Shown one piece after another: positions 38,059 to 46,529 of a stretch of DNA of 64,000 nucleotides; within the stretch, counting starts at the first letter, position 1, and each line of letters starts with the position of its first letter. The DNA lies in assembly GCF_000177215.2 (NCBI RefSeq), contig NZ_CM001368.1, positions 2,108,001 to 2,172,000 on the forward strand. Direction: 5' to 3'. Origin of the DNA: Solidesulfovibrio carbinoliphilus subsp. oakridgensis. GTDB taxonomy: Bacteria; Desulfobacterota; Desulfovibrionia; Desulfovibrionales; Desulfovibrionaceae. The notes below the pieces were generated by a model. That model saw nothing but the letters and a program-made list of their open reading frames with translations, was not told the DNA's origin and made no database searches. A program made the position numbers and the translations under genes.

Positions 38059-38566
38059 TCCCCTCTTCCCCCGCTGGCAAAGGCGCCTCGTCCTGGCGGC
38101 CAGCCTGGGCCTTGGCCTGACGGGCCTTGGCCAGATGCCGGTCTTCGCCCGTTACGGCGTGGCCGCCATTCCCGGCCTCGGCTGGCTCGGGGATTTCCGG
38201 AGCACGGCCAGCCTGCACCTGGCCCTGGCCGCGGTCCTGCTCGTGGCCGTTGCCGCCCTGGCCACGGTCTGGCTGGGGGCCGGAAGCGGCCGGCCGCGCC
38301 TGACCGGGCCCGGCTGGTGTCGGGTGGCCCTCTACGGCGGCCTGGCCGGCTCGGGGCTCCTGCGGGTGTTGGAAAACGGCCCCGCCCCGTTTATGCCGCC
38401 CGGCCAGGTCCGCTTCCTCGACTGGACCCACCTGGGCCTGGCCCTGGCCCTTGGCGCCTTCGCCCTGTGGCGCGGCCGGCGGCCGGCCCTGGCGGCAAAG
38501 GCCCCGGCCGGCCGGCAGGACGGCGCGGTGCCGGCCGGCCTGGGCCGACCCGGCAAATACGTTTAA
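38051..38566 (+). CDS. Four-helix membrane protein, probable cytochrome b subunit
   Basis: 171 residues, about four membrane helices (20-38, 55-80, 96-112, 124-143). His residues in TASLHLALAAVLL and LDWTHLGLALALG lie in separate helices and could coordinate haem b. Overlaps the ferredoxin gene by 8 bases. Together they would connect quinones to a periplasmic partner. Not a NrfD- or FdnI-type protein by sequence that I can see. The partner enzyme is unknown. Confidence 0.75.
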   Translation: MASPLFPRWQRRLVLAASLGLGLTGLGQMPVFARYGVAAIPGLGWLGDFRSTASLHLALAAVLLVAVAALATVWLGAGSGRPRLTGPGWCRVALYGGLAGSGLLRVLENGPAPFMPPGQVRFLDWTHLGLALALGAFALWRGRRPALAAKAPAGRQDGAVPAGLGRPGKYV

Positions 38567-38759
38567 AAAGTCACAAGCATCGGGGGGTTGGGCCGGAGGA
38601 CCGGGTATCGTCGGGAAAAGGGCTTGCGAGGGGGTGCCGTCCCTGCTAAATTGTCGGTTGCATCCAGTCGGCGGGAATCGTGATCGTCCCGGGCGCCATG
38701 GCTCGGGCGGGGAGGCGCGCGCGGCGTTTTTGGGGGACGTGAAAAAAAGAACTTTCCCC

Positions 38760-38787
38760 TTGACGTGGCTTGCGGCGCTTGTTAAAT
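38760..38787 (+). promoter_or_regulatory. Candidate sigma-70 promoter of aprBA
   Basis: TTGACG (38760-38765), 16-base spacer, TTAAAT (38782-38787); with a 17-base spacer the -10 reads TAAATC. It lies about 275 bases before aprB in the 495-base gap 38567-39061. Confidence 0.5.
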
Positions 38788-38797
38788 CGGTCACAAG
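38778..38797. promoter_or_regulatory. Rex-like operator overlapping the aprBA -10
   Basis: CTTGTTAAATCGGTCACAAG is a near-perfect palindrome with TTGTTA / TCACAA halves and resembles the Rex consensus (TTGTGA-N6-TCACAA). In Desulfovibrio, Rex is a NADH-sensing repressor of sulfate-reduction genes. The site covers the putative -10, so Rex would block initiation when NADH is low. Inferred from sequence. Confidence 0.55.
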
Positions 38798-38859
38798 CTA
38801 TCCGTTGGTAGATAGAGAAAAATAGCGATTTCGGGGACTTGCCCGCCAACAGCGCGGGC

Positions 38860-38877
38860 CGGGACGTACCCGTCCCG
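38860..38877 (+). other. aprBA leader with a stem-loop
   Basis: The remaining roughly 265-base leader has a CGGGACG-TACC-CGTCCCG hairpin (38860-38877), and a GTTTAG near 39000 that is inverted as CTAAAC near 39040. No riboswitch family is recognised. The end carries the GGAGG ribosome site of aprB. Confidence 0.35.
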
Positions 38878-39061
38878 CCGGTTCCCGGCGACGAGTTTTT
38901 GGCATCGGCACCAAGCGACGCTGGCACAAAGGCAGGCCGGAAGCGGCGACGCAACCGCGGCGCGATTTCCCGGCACGCGGATGTCCTTTGGCGCAACAGC
39001 GTTTAGCTCTTACTGGATTGGGCGCTGGGTGTACAACAACTAAACGTTTGGAGGACTAACT

Positions 39062-39553
39062 ATGCCTACCTTTGTGGATCCGAGCAAGTGTGACGGATGC
39101 AAAGGCGGTGAGAAGACCGCGTGCATGTACATTTGCCCCAATGACCTGATGATCCTGGATCCTCAGGAAATGCGCGCCTTCAACCAGGAGCCGTCCGCTT
39201 GCTGGGAATGCTACTCCTGCGTGAAGATCTGCCCCCAGGGCGCCATCTCCGCCCGCCCCTACGCCGACTTCGCTCCCATGGGCGGCACGTCCATCCCCAT
39301 GCGCTCGGCCGATTCCATCATGTGGACCGTGAAGTTCCGCAACGGAAACATCAAGCGCTTCAAGTTCCCCATCCGGACCACCCCCGAAGGCTCGATCAAG
39401 CCGTACGAGGGCAAGCCCGAGGGAGCGAACCTGGAAGACGAACTGCTTTTCACCGAGACCTCCCTGGCCACCCCCAAGGAAGCCCTGGGCAAGAAGTTTG
39501 ACGTCACCGGCGCCGACACCACGCAGTGCTGGCTCGACGGCTTCTGCAAATAG
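39062..39553 (+). CDS. aprB: Adenylylsulfate reductase beta subunit
   Basis: 163 residues. Ferredoxin subunit of APS reductase with two [4Fe-4S] clusters: CDGCKGGEKTACMYICPNDLM and CWECYSCVKICPQGAI. The C-terminal arm (about 90-163) wraps AprA, ending TQCWLDGFCK. Cytoplasmic; passes electrons from Qmo to AprA's FAD. RBS TTTGGAGG. Followed 51 bases later by aprA. Confidence 0.98.
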   Translation: MPTFVDPSKCDGCKGGEKTACMYICPNDLMILDPQEMRAFNQEPSACWECYSCVKICPQGAISARPYADFAPMGGTSIPMRSADSIMWTVKFRNGNIKRFKFPIRTTPEGSIKPYEGKPEGANLEDELLFTETSLATPKEALGKKFDVTGADTTQCWLDGFCK

Positions 39554-39604
39554 TTCCGATCCAAAACCGCTAGCTACTTATCCACCCTACGGAGGACCAA
39601 TATT

Positions 39605-41602
39605 ATGCCGACAATTCCCGTGAAGGACGAGCCCAAAGGCGTTGCCCTTGCCGAGCCGGAACTGATTGAAAAAGACGTTGACATCCTCCTTGTCGGCGGC
39701 GGCATGGGCTGCTGCGGCGCCGCCTACGAGGCCTGCCGCTGGGCCGACAAGATCGGCGGGATCAGCATCATGCTGCTCGACAAGGCCGCCCTCGAGCGCT
39801 CCGGCGCCGTGGCCCAGGGCCTGTCCGCCATCAACACCTACCTGGGTGAAAACAACGCCGACGACTACGTCCGCATGGTCCGCACCGACCTCATGGGCCT
39901 CGTGCGCGAAGACCTGATCTTCGACCTCGGCCGTCACGTCGACGACTCCGTCCACCTGTTCGAAGAGTGGGGCCTGCCCTGCTGGACGAAGGACGCTTCC
40001 GGCCACAACCTCGACGGCGCCCAGTCCAAGGCCGCCGGCGTCTCCCTGCGCACCGGCGCCAAGCCCGTCCGCTCCGGCCGTTGGCAGATCATGATCAACG
40101 GCGAGTCCTACAAGTGCATCGTGGCCGAGGCTGCCAAGAACGCCCTGGGCCAGGATCGCTACATGGAGCGCGTCTTCATCGTGAAGCTGCTCCTGGACGC
40201 CAACACCCCCAACCGCATCGCCGGTGCGGTCGGCTTCTCCACCCGCGAAAACAAGGTTTTCGTGTTCAAGTCCAACGCCATCCTGGTGGCCTGCGGCGGC
40301 GCGGTCAACGTGTACCGCCCCCGTTCCACCGGTGAAGGCATGGGCCGCGCCTGGTACCCCGTGTGGAACTCCGGCTCCACCTACACCATGTGCGCCCAGG
40401 TCGGCGCCGAAATGACCATGATGGAAAACCGCTTCGTCCCGGCCCGTTTCAAAGACGGTTACGGCCCGGTCGGCGCGTGGTTCCTGCTCTTCAAGGCCAA
40501 AGCCACCAACGCCAAGGGTGAAGACTACTGCGTCACCAACCGCGCCATGCTGAAGCCCTACGAGGATCGCGGCTACGCCAAGGGTCACATCATCCCGACC
40601 TGCCTGCGTAACCACATGATGCTGCGCGAAATGCGCGAAGGCCGCGGCCCCATCTACATGGACACCGCCGGCGCCCTCCAGGCCACCTTCGCCAACCTGT
40701 CCGCCGAGCAGCAGAAGCACCTTGAGTCCGAAGCTTGGGAAGACTTCCTCGACATGTGCGTCGGCCAGGCCAACCTGTGGGCCTGCACCGACACCGAGCC
40801 CGAAAAGAAGGGCTCCGAGATCATGCCGACCGAGCCGTACCTGCTCGGCTCCCACTCCGGTTGCTGCGGCATCTGGGTCTCCGGCCCGGACGAGCCCTGG
40901 GTTCCGGAAGACTACAAGATCCACGCCGACAACGGCAAAGTCTACAACCGCATGACCACGGTCAACGGTCTGTGGACCTGCGCTGACGGCGTCGGCGCTT
41001 CCGGCCACAAGTTCTCCTCGGGCTCCCACGCCGAGGGACGCATCGTCGGCAAGCAGATGGTCCGTTGGGTCGTCGACCACAAGGACTTCAAGCCCACCCT
41101 GTCCGTGACCGCCGCCGAGCTGGCCAAAGAGATCTACCAGCCCTGGCACACCTTCAAGGACAACGTCGGCGTCTCCACCGACCCGGTCGTCAACCCGAAC
41201 TTCATCAGCCCGCACAACTTCATGATGCGCCTGGTCAAGTGCACGGACGAGTACGGCGGAGGCTGCGCCACCCTGTACACGACCTCCAAGACCCTGCTCG
41301 ACACCGGCTTCCAGCTCCTGCAGTACCTCGAAGAGGACAGCAAGAAGCTGGCCGCCCGCGACCTGCACGAGCTTATGCGCTGCTGGGAGCAGTACCACCG
41401 TCTGTGGACCGTCCGTCTGCACATGACCCACATCATGTTCCGCGAAGAGACCCGCTACCCGGGCTTCTACTACCGCGGCGACTTCCTGGGTCTGGACGAT
41501 TCCAAATGGAAGTGCTTCGTCAACTCGAAGTACGATCCGGCCACCAAGGAAACCAAGGTCTTCAAGAAGACCTTCTACCAGATCATTCCCGACGCTCAGT
41601 AG
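39605..41602 (+). CDS. aprA: Adenylylsulfate reductase alpha subunit
   Basis: 665 residues; FAD enzyme reducing APS to sulfite and AMP, the second step of dissimilatory sulfate reduction. Motifs: LIEKDVDILLVGGGMGCCGAAYEA, GAVAQGLSAINTYLGENNADDYVRMVR, ARFKDGYGPVGAW and SHSGCCGIWVSGPDEPW. Full length; codon use shows the strong bias of highly expressed genes compared with neighbours. Terminated by a strong hairpin, not continuing into qmoA by default. Confidence 0.99.
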   Translation: MPTIPVKDEPKGVALAEPELIEKDVDILLVGGGMGCCGAAYEACRWADKIGGISIMLLDKAALERSGAVAQGLSAINTYLGENNADDYVRMVRTDLMGLVREDLIFDLGRHVDDSVHLFEEWGLPCWTKDASGHNLDGAQSKAAGVSLRTGAKPVRSGRWQIMINGESYKCIVAEAAKNALGQDRYMERVFIVKLLLDANTPNRIAGAVGFSTRENKVFVFKSNAILVACGGAVNVYRPRSTGEGMGRAWYPVWNSGSTYTMCAQVGAEMTMMENRFVPARFKDGYGPVGAWFLLFKAKATNAKGEDYCVTNRAMLKPYEDRGYAKGHIIPTCLRNHMMLREMREGRGPIYMDTAGALQATFANLSAEQQKHLESEAWEDFLDMCVGQANLWACTDTEPEKKGSEIMPTEPYLLGSHSGCCGIWVSGPDEPWVPEDYKIHADNGKVYNRMTTVNGLWTCADGVGASGHKFSSGSHAEGRIVGKQMVRWVVDHKDFKPTLSVTAAELAKEIYQPWHTFKDNVGVSTDPVVNPNFISPHNFMMRLVKCTDEYGGGCATLYTTSKTLLDTGFQLLQYLEEDSKKLAARDLHELMRCWEQYHRLWTVRLHMTHIMFREETRYPGFYYRGDFLGLDDSKWKCFVNSKYDPATKETKVFKKTFYQIIPDAQ

Positions 41603-41612
41603 GGATGGCCAG

Positions 41613-41646
41613 AGCGGCCGCGGGCACCTGCCCGCGGCCGCTTTTT
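41613..41646 (+). terminator. Intrinsic terminator after aprA
   Basis: 13-bp stem AGCGGCCGCGGGC-ACCT-GCCCGCGGCCGCT followed by TTTTT. Very strong; separates aprBA from qmoABC. Confidence 0.92.
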
Positions 41647-41677
41647 AACGGTCTTACCCGGGCGGATGGACCGTGCA

Positions 41678-41707
41678 TTGACGCCTGCGGCGGGGGCGGT
41701 CTATCCT
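41678..41707 (+). promoter_or_regulatory. Candidate qmo promoter
   Basis: TTGACG (41678-41683), 18-base spacer, TATCCT (41702-41707), 51 bases before qmoA and after the aprA terminator. Confidence 0.5.
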
Positions 41708-41758
41708 CGCGGATCAGGCCGTTTTCTTGCTGGCCTTAACCATTGCCGGGAGGTTGCG

Positions 41759-43000
41759 ATGTCGAGCAACGCGATACTGGTCGTCGGCGGCGGCTTCAGC
41801 GGCATCACCGCCGCGCTGGAAGCCGCGGAGGTCGGCCACGAGGTCTACATCGTCGAGAAAAATCCTTTTCTCGGCGGCCGGGTGATGCAGCTCAATAAAT
41901 ATTTCCCCAAGCTGTGCCCCCCGTCCTGCGGTCTGGAAATCCAGTTCCAGCGCATCAAGAACAACAAGAACGTCAAATTTTTCACCCTGGCCGAAGTGAC
42001 CAAGGTCACGGGCAAGGCCGGCGACTATGAAGTCACGGTGAAAATCAAGCCCCGCTACGTCGAACCCGGCAGCGTCGATCTTTCCGAGACGGTCAAAAAG
42101 CTTTCCAAGGACGTCAAAAGCGATTTCGAATTCGGACTCGGCGAACGCAAAGCCCTCTACATGGACGTCCCCTTCGCCTTCCCCAGCCGCTACGTCCTCG
42201 AAAAGGAACGCTGCACCAAGGAAGACCTGGAACTCCTCTCCGGGGCCGACGTGGTCAACCTCGACGACGCCCCCAAGGAAGTCGTGCTCAAGGTCGGCAG
42301 CATCGTCTATGCCACCGGCTGGAAGCCCTATGACGTGACCCGGCTGACCAACCTCGGCGCCGGCAACGTCGCCAACTGCGTCAGCAACATGCAGCTCGAG
42401 CGGCTGGCTTCGCCAAGCGGCCCCACCCAGGGAAAGATCCTGCGGCCCTCAGACGGCAAGGCCCCCCGTTCCGTGGCTTTCGTCCAGTGCGCCGGTTCGC
42501 GCGACGAAAACCACCTCAACTACTGCTCGTACATCTGCTGCATGGCCTCGCTCAAGCAGGCGGCCTATGTCCGCGAAGCCTATCCCGACGCCCGCGTGAC
42601 CATCTACTACATCGACCTGCGCACCCCGGGCCGTTACGACAACTTCGCCAAGCGCATCCTGGCCGATGACCGCATCAATGCCGTCAAGGGCAAGGTGGCC
42701 GCCGTGGCCGAGGACGCCGGCACTGGCGACGTCATCCTGACCGTGGAAGACGCCGTCTCCGGCATCAAGTCCGACAACCGTTTCGAACTGGTGGTTCTGG
42801 CCACCGGCATGCAGCCGAGCCTGGCCGGCGAACGCCTGCCCGTGGACGTGCCCCTCGACGAGATGGGCTTTATCGTCGGCGGCGAGGAGAAGGGCATTTT
42901 TGCCGCCGGTTGCGCCGGCACGCCCCTGGACGTCATGAAATCGGCCCAGTCCGCGACCGGCGCGGCTATGAAAGCAATTGCTCTGGTGAGAGGGAGGTAG
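41759..43000 (+). CDS. qmoA: Quinone-interacting membrane-bound oxidoreductase subunit QmoA
   Basis: 413 residues. HdrA-like flavoprotein: N-terminal FAD loop ILVVGGGFSGITAALEAAEVGHEVYIVEKNPFLGGR, LCPPSCGLEIQF and AFVQCAGSRDENHLNYCSYICCMASLKQA with cysteines. Interacts with QmoB at the cytoplasmic face and relays electrons toward AprBA. ATG follows GGGAGGTTGCG. Five bases before qmoB. Confidence 0.97.
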   Translation: MSSNAILVVGGGFSGITAALEAAEVGHEVYIVEKNPFLGGRVMQLNKYFPKLCPPSCGLEIQFQRIKNNKNVKFFTLAEVTKVTGKAGDYEVTVKIKPRYVEPGSVDLSETVKKLSKDVKSDFEFGLGERKALYMDVPFAFPSRYVLEKERCTKEDLELLSGADVVNLDDAPKEVVLKVGSIVYATGWKPYDVTRLTNLGAGNVANCVSNMQLERLASPSGPTQGKILRPSDGKAPRSVAFVQCAGSRDENHLNYCSYICCMASLKQAAYVREAYPDARVTIYYIDLRTPGRYDNFAKRILADDRINAVKGKVAAVAEDAGTGDVILTVEDAVSGIKSDNRFELVVLATGMQPSLAGERLPVDVPLDEMGFIVGGEEKGIFAAGCAGTPLDVMKSAQSATGAAMKAIALVRGR

Positions 43001-43005
43001 CGGCG

Positions 43006-45303
43006 ATGGCCGAAAAAATCGGTGTGTATATCGACGAATCGAGTGTCGCCCCGCTTCTTTCCGCTGAGGAGTTGGTCGCGTTCGTCAAGGAAAAGTGCGG
43101 CGGTGCCTGCCCGATCGTCAAGTCCCACAAGCGGCTGTCGAGCGAAGCCGGCGTGGCCATGATCAAGGCCGACGTCGACTCCGGCGAAATCGACGCCGTC
43201 CTTATCTGCGGCACCTCGCCCCGGGTGGACTGGGACGTCTTCAACTTCGGCGACAAGGTCCTGACCGACCGCGTCAACCTGCGCGAGTTCGTGGTCCTGT
43301 CCTACAAGAACCCCGACGGGTCGCCCGTTGCCCCGGGCGCGGCCACGCCCCGGGAGCTGACCGCCATGGTGCGCGACTACCTGCGCATGGGCGTGGTCAA
43401 GCTCCAGAAGATGAACAGGCCCAACCCCGAGATGCTCGAAACCGTCAAGACCATCCTGGTCCTTGGCGGCGGCTTCACCGGCCTGAACGCCGCCCTGTCG
43501 GCGGCCGGCGCGGGCTCGGAAGTCATCCTGGTCGAAAAGGAAGGCGTGCTTGGCGGCAAGGCCGCCGGCCTCTACAAGACCTTCCCCATGAGCTACCCCT
43601 ACCTGGAAGCGACCGACACCGGCATCGACACCCTGATCGCCAAGGTGGCCGGCAATTCCCGGATCAAGGTTCGCCTGAATACCACGCTGAAGCTCCTGGC
43701 CGGGGCCCCGGGCCAGTACGAGGCCACCCTGGCCTCGGGCGGCTCGGAAGAGAAGCTGCCCATCGGCGCCGTCGTCCTGGCTGCCGGCTGGACCCCCATG
43801 GACACCGAGGTCCTGGCGCCCTTCGGCTACGGCACGCTCAAAAACGTGGTCACCTCGGCCGAGTTCGAGGCCATGGCCAAGGCCGGCGACATCAAGCGCC
43901 CGTCCGACGGCCGCGCCCCGGCCACGGTCGCCTTCCTCGTCGACGTGACCAAGCTCATGGAGCCAAAGGCCGCCCCGGCGGTCGAGGACGCTGCGGCCGC
44001 CGAGGCCAAGCCGGCCGAGAAGAAGGACGGCGAGGCCGAAGAGCCGGTCGTCACCTTCAATCCGATCAAGACGCCCAAGCACCTGGCCTACGCCTCGGAG
44101 CTGACCAGCCTCGTGGCCCTCAAGCAGGCCAACTACGTGCGGGAAAAGCTCGGCGACGCCGTGGCCATGATCATCTACGACAACATGATGGTCCCCGGCA
44201 TAAACGAGCGCTACTACAAGGCCGCCCAGGACAACCCCGGCATCATGCTGACCAAGGGCACGGTCACGGGCGTGACCGAAGAGGGCGCGAGCCTTGTCAT
44301 CGCGGCCAAGGACACCCTTCTTGGCGGCGAGATCACCCTGGCCGCCGATCTGGTCGTCCTGCCGACGGGCATGGTGCCGGCCACGGCGCTCGACCCGGTC
44401 GTCAACCTGCTCTACCGCCAGGGTCCGGCCTTCCCGGACCTCGGCCTCTTCGACGGGTTCGCGGATTCCAACTACATCTGCTTCCCCTACGAGACCCGCC
44501 GCACCGGCGTCTACGCCGCCGGCTGCGTGCGCCAGCCCATGACCATGGCGCAAGCCAAGGACGATGCGGCCGGCGCGGCCCTGAAAGCCATCCAGTGCGT
44601 GGAATCGGCCAGCCGAGGCGTGGCTGTCCACCCCCGCTCGGGCGACCTGTCCTATCCGGTCTTCAACTTCGTGCGCTGCACCCAGTGCAAACGCTGCACC
44701 GAGGAATGCCCGTTCGGAGCCCTGGACGACGACGAGAAGGGCACGCCCAAGCCCAATCCCACGCGCTGCCGCCGCTGCGGCACCTGCATGGGCGCCTGTC
44801 CGGAACGCGTCATCTCCTTTGACAACTACAACGTCGACATGATCGGCTCCATGATCCGCGAGTGCGAGATTCCGCCCAAAATCGAGGACGGCGGCCCGCG
44901 CGTCCTGATTCTCGCCTGCGAGAACGACGCCTACCCGGCCCTCGACATGGCCGCCCTTCGCGGCCAGAAGTGGAGCCCCTACGTGCGCATCATCCCGGTG
45001 CGCTGCCTCGGATCGGTCAACGCCATCTGGGTGGCCGACGCCATGAGCAAGGGTGTGGACGGCGTGATGCTCCTTGGCTGCAAATACGGTGACGACTACC
45101 AGTGCCACTTCGTCAAGGGCTCCGAGATCTGCAACCGCCGCAAGGAAAACATCGCCGAGTCCTTAAAGCGCCTTGGCGTTGAACCGGAACGCGTCGAGCA
45201 GTACCAGGTGGCCATTGACGAATACGACCAGGTGCCTGGGATGATCGACCAGTTCATGGATATGGTCCTCAAGATCGGTCCGAACCCGTTCAAAGGCTAT
45301 TAG
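43006..45303 (+). CDS. qmoB: Quinone-interacting membrane-bound oxidoreductase subunit QmoB
   Basis: 765 residues. HdrA-like FAD domain with VLGGGFTGLNAALSAAGAGSEVILVEKEGVLGGKAAGL, then two ferredoxin motifs (CTQCKRCTEECPFGA; CRRCGTCMGACPERV near 560-610) and a C-terminal MvhD-like domain with Cys in ILACENDAYP, VRCLGS, LLGCKYGDDYQCH and EICNRR. The MvhD part is the fusion that distinguishes QmoB from QmoA. Ala/Glu-rich insert about 320-345. Confidence 0.97.
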   Translation: MAEKIGVYIDESSVAPLLSAEELVAFVKEKCGGACPIVKSHKRLSSEAGVAMIKADVDSGEIDAVLICGTSPRVDWDVFNFGDKVLTDRVNLREFVVLSYKNPDGSPVAPGAATPRELTAMVRDYLRMGVVKLQKMNRPNPEMLETVKTILVLGGGFTGLNAALSAAGAGSEVILVEKEGVLGGKAAGLYKTFPMSYPYLEATDTGIDTLIAKVAGNSRIKVRLNTTLKLLAGAPGQYEATLASGGSEEKLPIGAVVLAAGWTPMDTEVLAPFGYGTLKNVVTSAEFEAMAKAGDIKRPSDGRAPATVAFLVDVTKLMEPKAAPAVEDAAAAEAKPAEKKDGEAEEPVVTFNPIKTPKHLAYASELTSLVALKQANYVREKLGDAVAMIIYDNMMVPGINERYYKAAQDNPGIMLTKGTVTGVTEEGASLVIAAKDTLLGGEITLAADLVVLPTGMVPATALDPVVNLLYRQGPAFPDLGLFDGFADSNYICFPYETRRTGVYAAGCVRQPMTMAQAKDDAAGAALKAIQCVESASRGVAVHPRSGDLSYPVFNFVRCTQCKRCTEECPFGALDDDEKGTPKPNPTRCRRCGTCMGACPERVISFDNYNVDMIGSMIRECEIPPKIEDGGPRVLILACENDAYPALDMAALRGQKWSPYVRIIPVRCLGSVNAIWVADAMSKGVDGVMLLGCKYGDDYQCHFVKGSEICNRRKENIAESLKRLGVEPERVEQYQVAIDEYDQVPGMIDQFMDMVLKIGPNPFKGY

Positions 45304-45315
45304 GAGGGAGGCTCC

Positions 45316-46515
45316 ATGTCTTACGCCGAGCGTATCAAACCCGATCTGCAGTTCGTCAAGGATCTGCAGGCGGCCGGTGGCGAAGCCTGCAAGAAGTGCT
45401 ACCAATGCGCCACCTGCAGCGTGGCCTGCCCCCTGGCTCCGCCTGAGAACCCGTTCCCCCGCAAGGAGATGGTCTGGGCCCAGTGGGGCCTCAAGGACCG
45501 CTTCGAGGGCGACATCGACATCTGGCTGTGCCACAACTGCCAGACCTGCTCCGAGCTGTGCCCCCGCGGGGCCCGCCCCGGGGACCTGATCGCGGCCATT
45601 CGCAACATCACCTACCGCGATCTGGTCAGCCCGAGCATCATCGGCAAATGGATGACCTCGGCCAAGCATCTGCCGAAGCTGATCGCCATCCCGGCCGTGC
45701 TCTACCTCTTCATCTGGCTTCTGAGTGTCGGATTCCACCTGCCCGAAGGCGAGATCGTCTACGGCAAGCTCTTCCCCGGGGACTACACCATCGACCCCAT
45801 CTTCGGCCTGGTGGCCCTGTTCGTGGCCTTCACCTTCTACAAGGGTGTGACCAAGCTGTGGAAGAGTTTCGGTACCACCATCCCCACCACCCTGCATATC
45901 GGGGCGAAATCCAAGAAGCCGACCCTGGTCGAATCGATCAAGGCCGTGATCCTGGACGAGGTCGCCACCCACGTGAAGTGGAACGAGTGCGGTAACGATA
46001 ACACCGAGCGGTACAAGGGCCACCTCTCGCTCTTCTACGGCTTCGTGGCCCTGGCCATTGTCACGTCCATCGTGGCCGTGTCCCACTGGGGCGGCAAGAT
46101 CGTGCACTTCATCGCGCCGCTTGGGCACACGCCCATGCCGCTGTGGAGCCCGGTGAAGCTTTTGGCCAACGTCGGCGCCATCGCGCTCCTCTACGGCCTG
46201 ACCATGCTGACCCGCCGCCGCCTGAACGTCGATCCCGCCAAGTCCACCTCGTCGTTTTACGACTGGTATCTGCTCGGGGTCATCTGGGCCGTGGGCCTGA
46301 CCGGCCTTGGCGCGGAGATCTTCCGCCTGGCCGACGTGGCCGCCCTGGCCTACCCGACCTATTACCTGCACCTGATTGCGGTTTTCATGCTGTTCGCCTA
46401 TCTGCCCTGGTCCAAGCTCGGGCATTTGGTCTACAGAACCACGGCGCTGGTGTACGCCCATCAAGCTGGGCGTCTCCCCCTCAAACGTGAAGAAGAAAAG
46501 ATTTTCAGGGTCTAA
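45316..46515 (+). CDS. qmoC: Quinone-interacting membrane-bound oxidoreductase subunit QmoC
   Basis: 399 residues. Ferredoxin half with CKKCYQCATCSVACPLAPP and CHNCQTCSELCPRGARPGD, then a membrane cytochrome b half of about six helices (from about 120) with His in VSHWGGKIVHFIAPLGH and related segments for haem b. Oxidises menaquinol and passes electrons via QmoAB to AprBA. RBS AGGAGGGAGG. Confidence 0.97.
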   Translation: MSYAERIKPDLQFVKDLQAAGGEACKKCYQCATCSVACPLAPPENPFPRKEMVWAQWGLKDRFEGDIDIWLCHNCQTCSELCPRGARPGDLIAAIRNITYRDLVSPSIIGKWMTSAKHLPKLIAIPAVLYLFIWLLSVGFHLPEGEIVYGKLFPGDYTIDPIFGLVALFVAFTFYKGVTKLWKSFGTTIPTTLHIGAKSKKPTLVESIKAVILDEVATHVKWNECGNDNTERYKGHLSLFYGFVALAIVTSIVAVSHWGGKIVHFIAPLGHTPMPLWSPVKLLANVGAIALLYGLTMLTRRRLNVDPAKSTSSFYDWYLLGVIWAVGLTGLGAEIFRLADVAALAYPTYYLHLIAVFMLFAYLPWSKLGHLVYRTTALVYAHQAGRLPLKREEEKIFRV

Positions 46516-46529
46516 TAAAGGAGGATACC

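Noticed and set aside
39587..41431. 614-residue frame antisense to aprA
   Set aside because: A shadow caused by strong codon bias in aprA; no motifs, and aprA is certain.
42634..45108. An 824-residue open frame on the minus strand opposite qmoA/qmoB
   Set aside because: It is antisense to two clearly coding genes; its composition (Gly/Val/Ala/His/Asp) is the mirror of GC-rich codons, with no family motifs or ribosome site.
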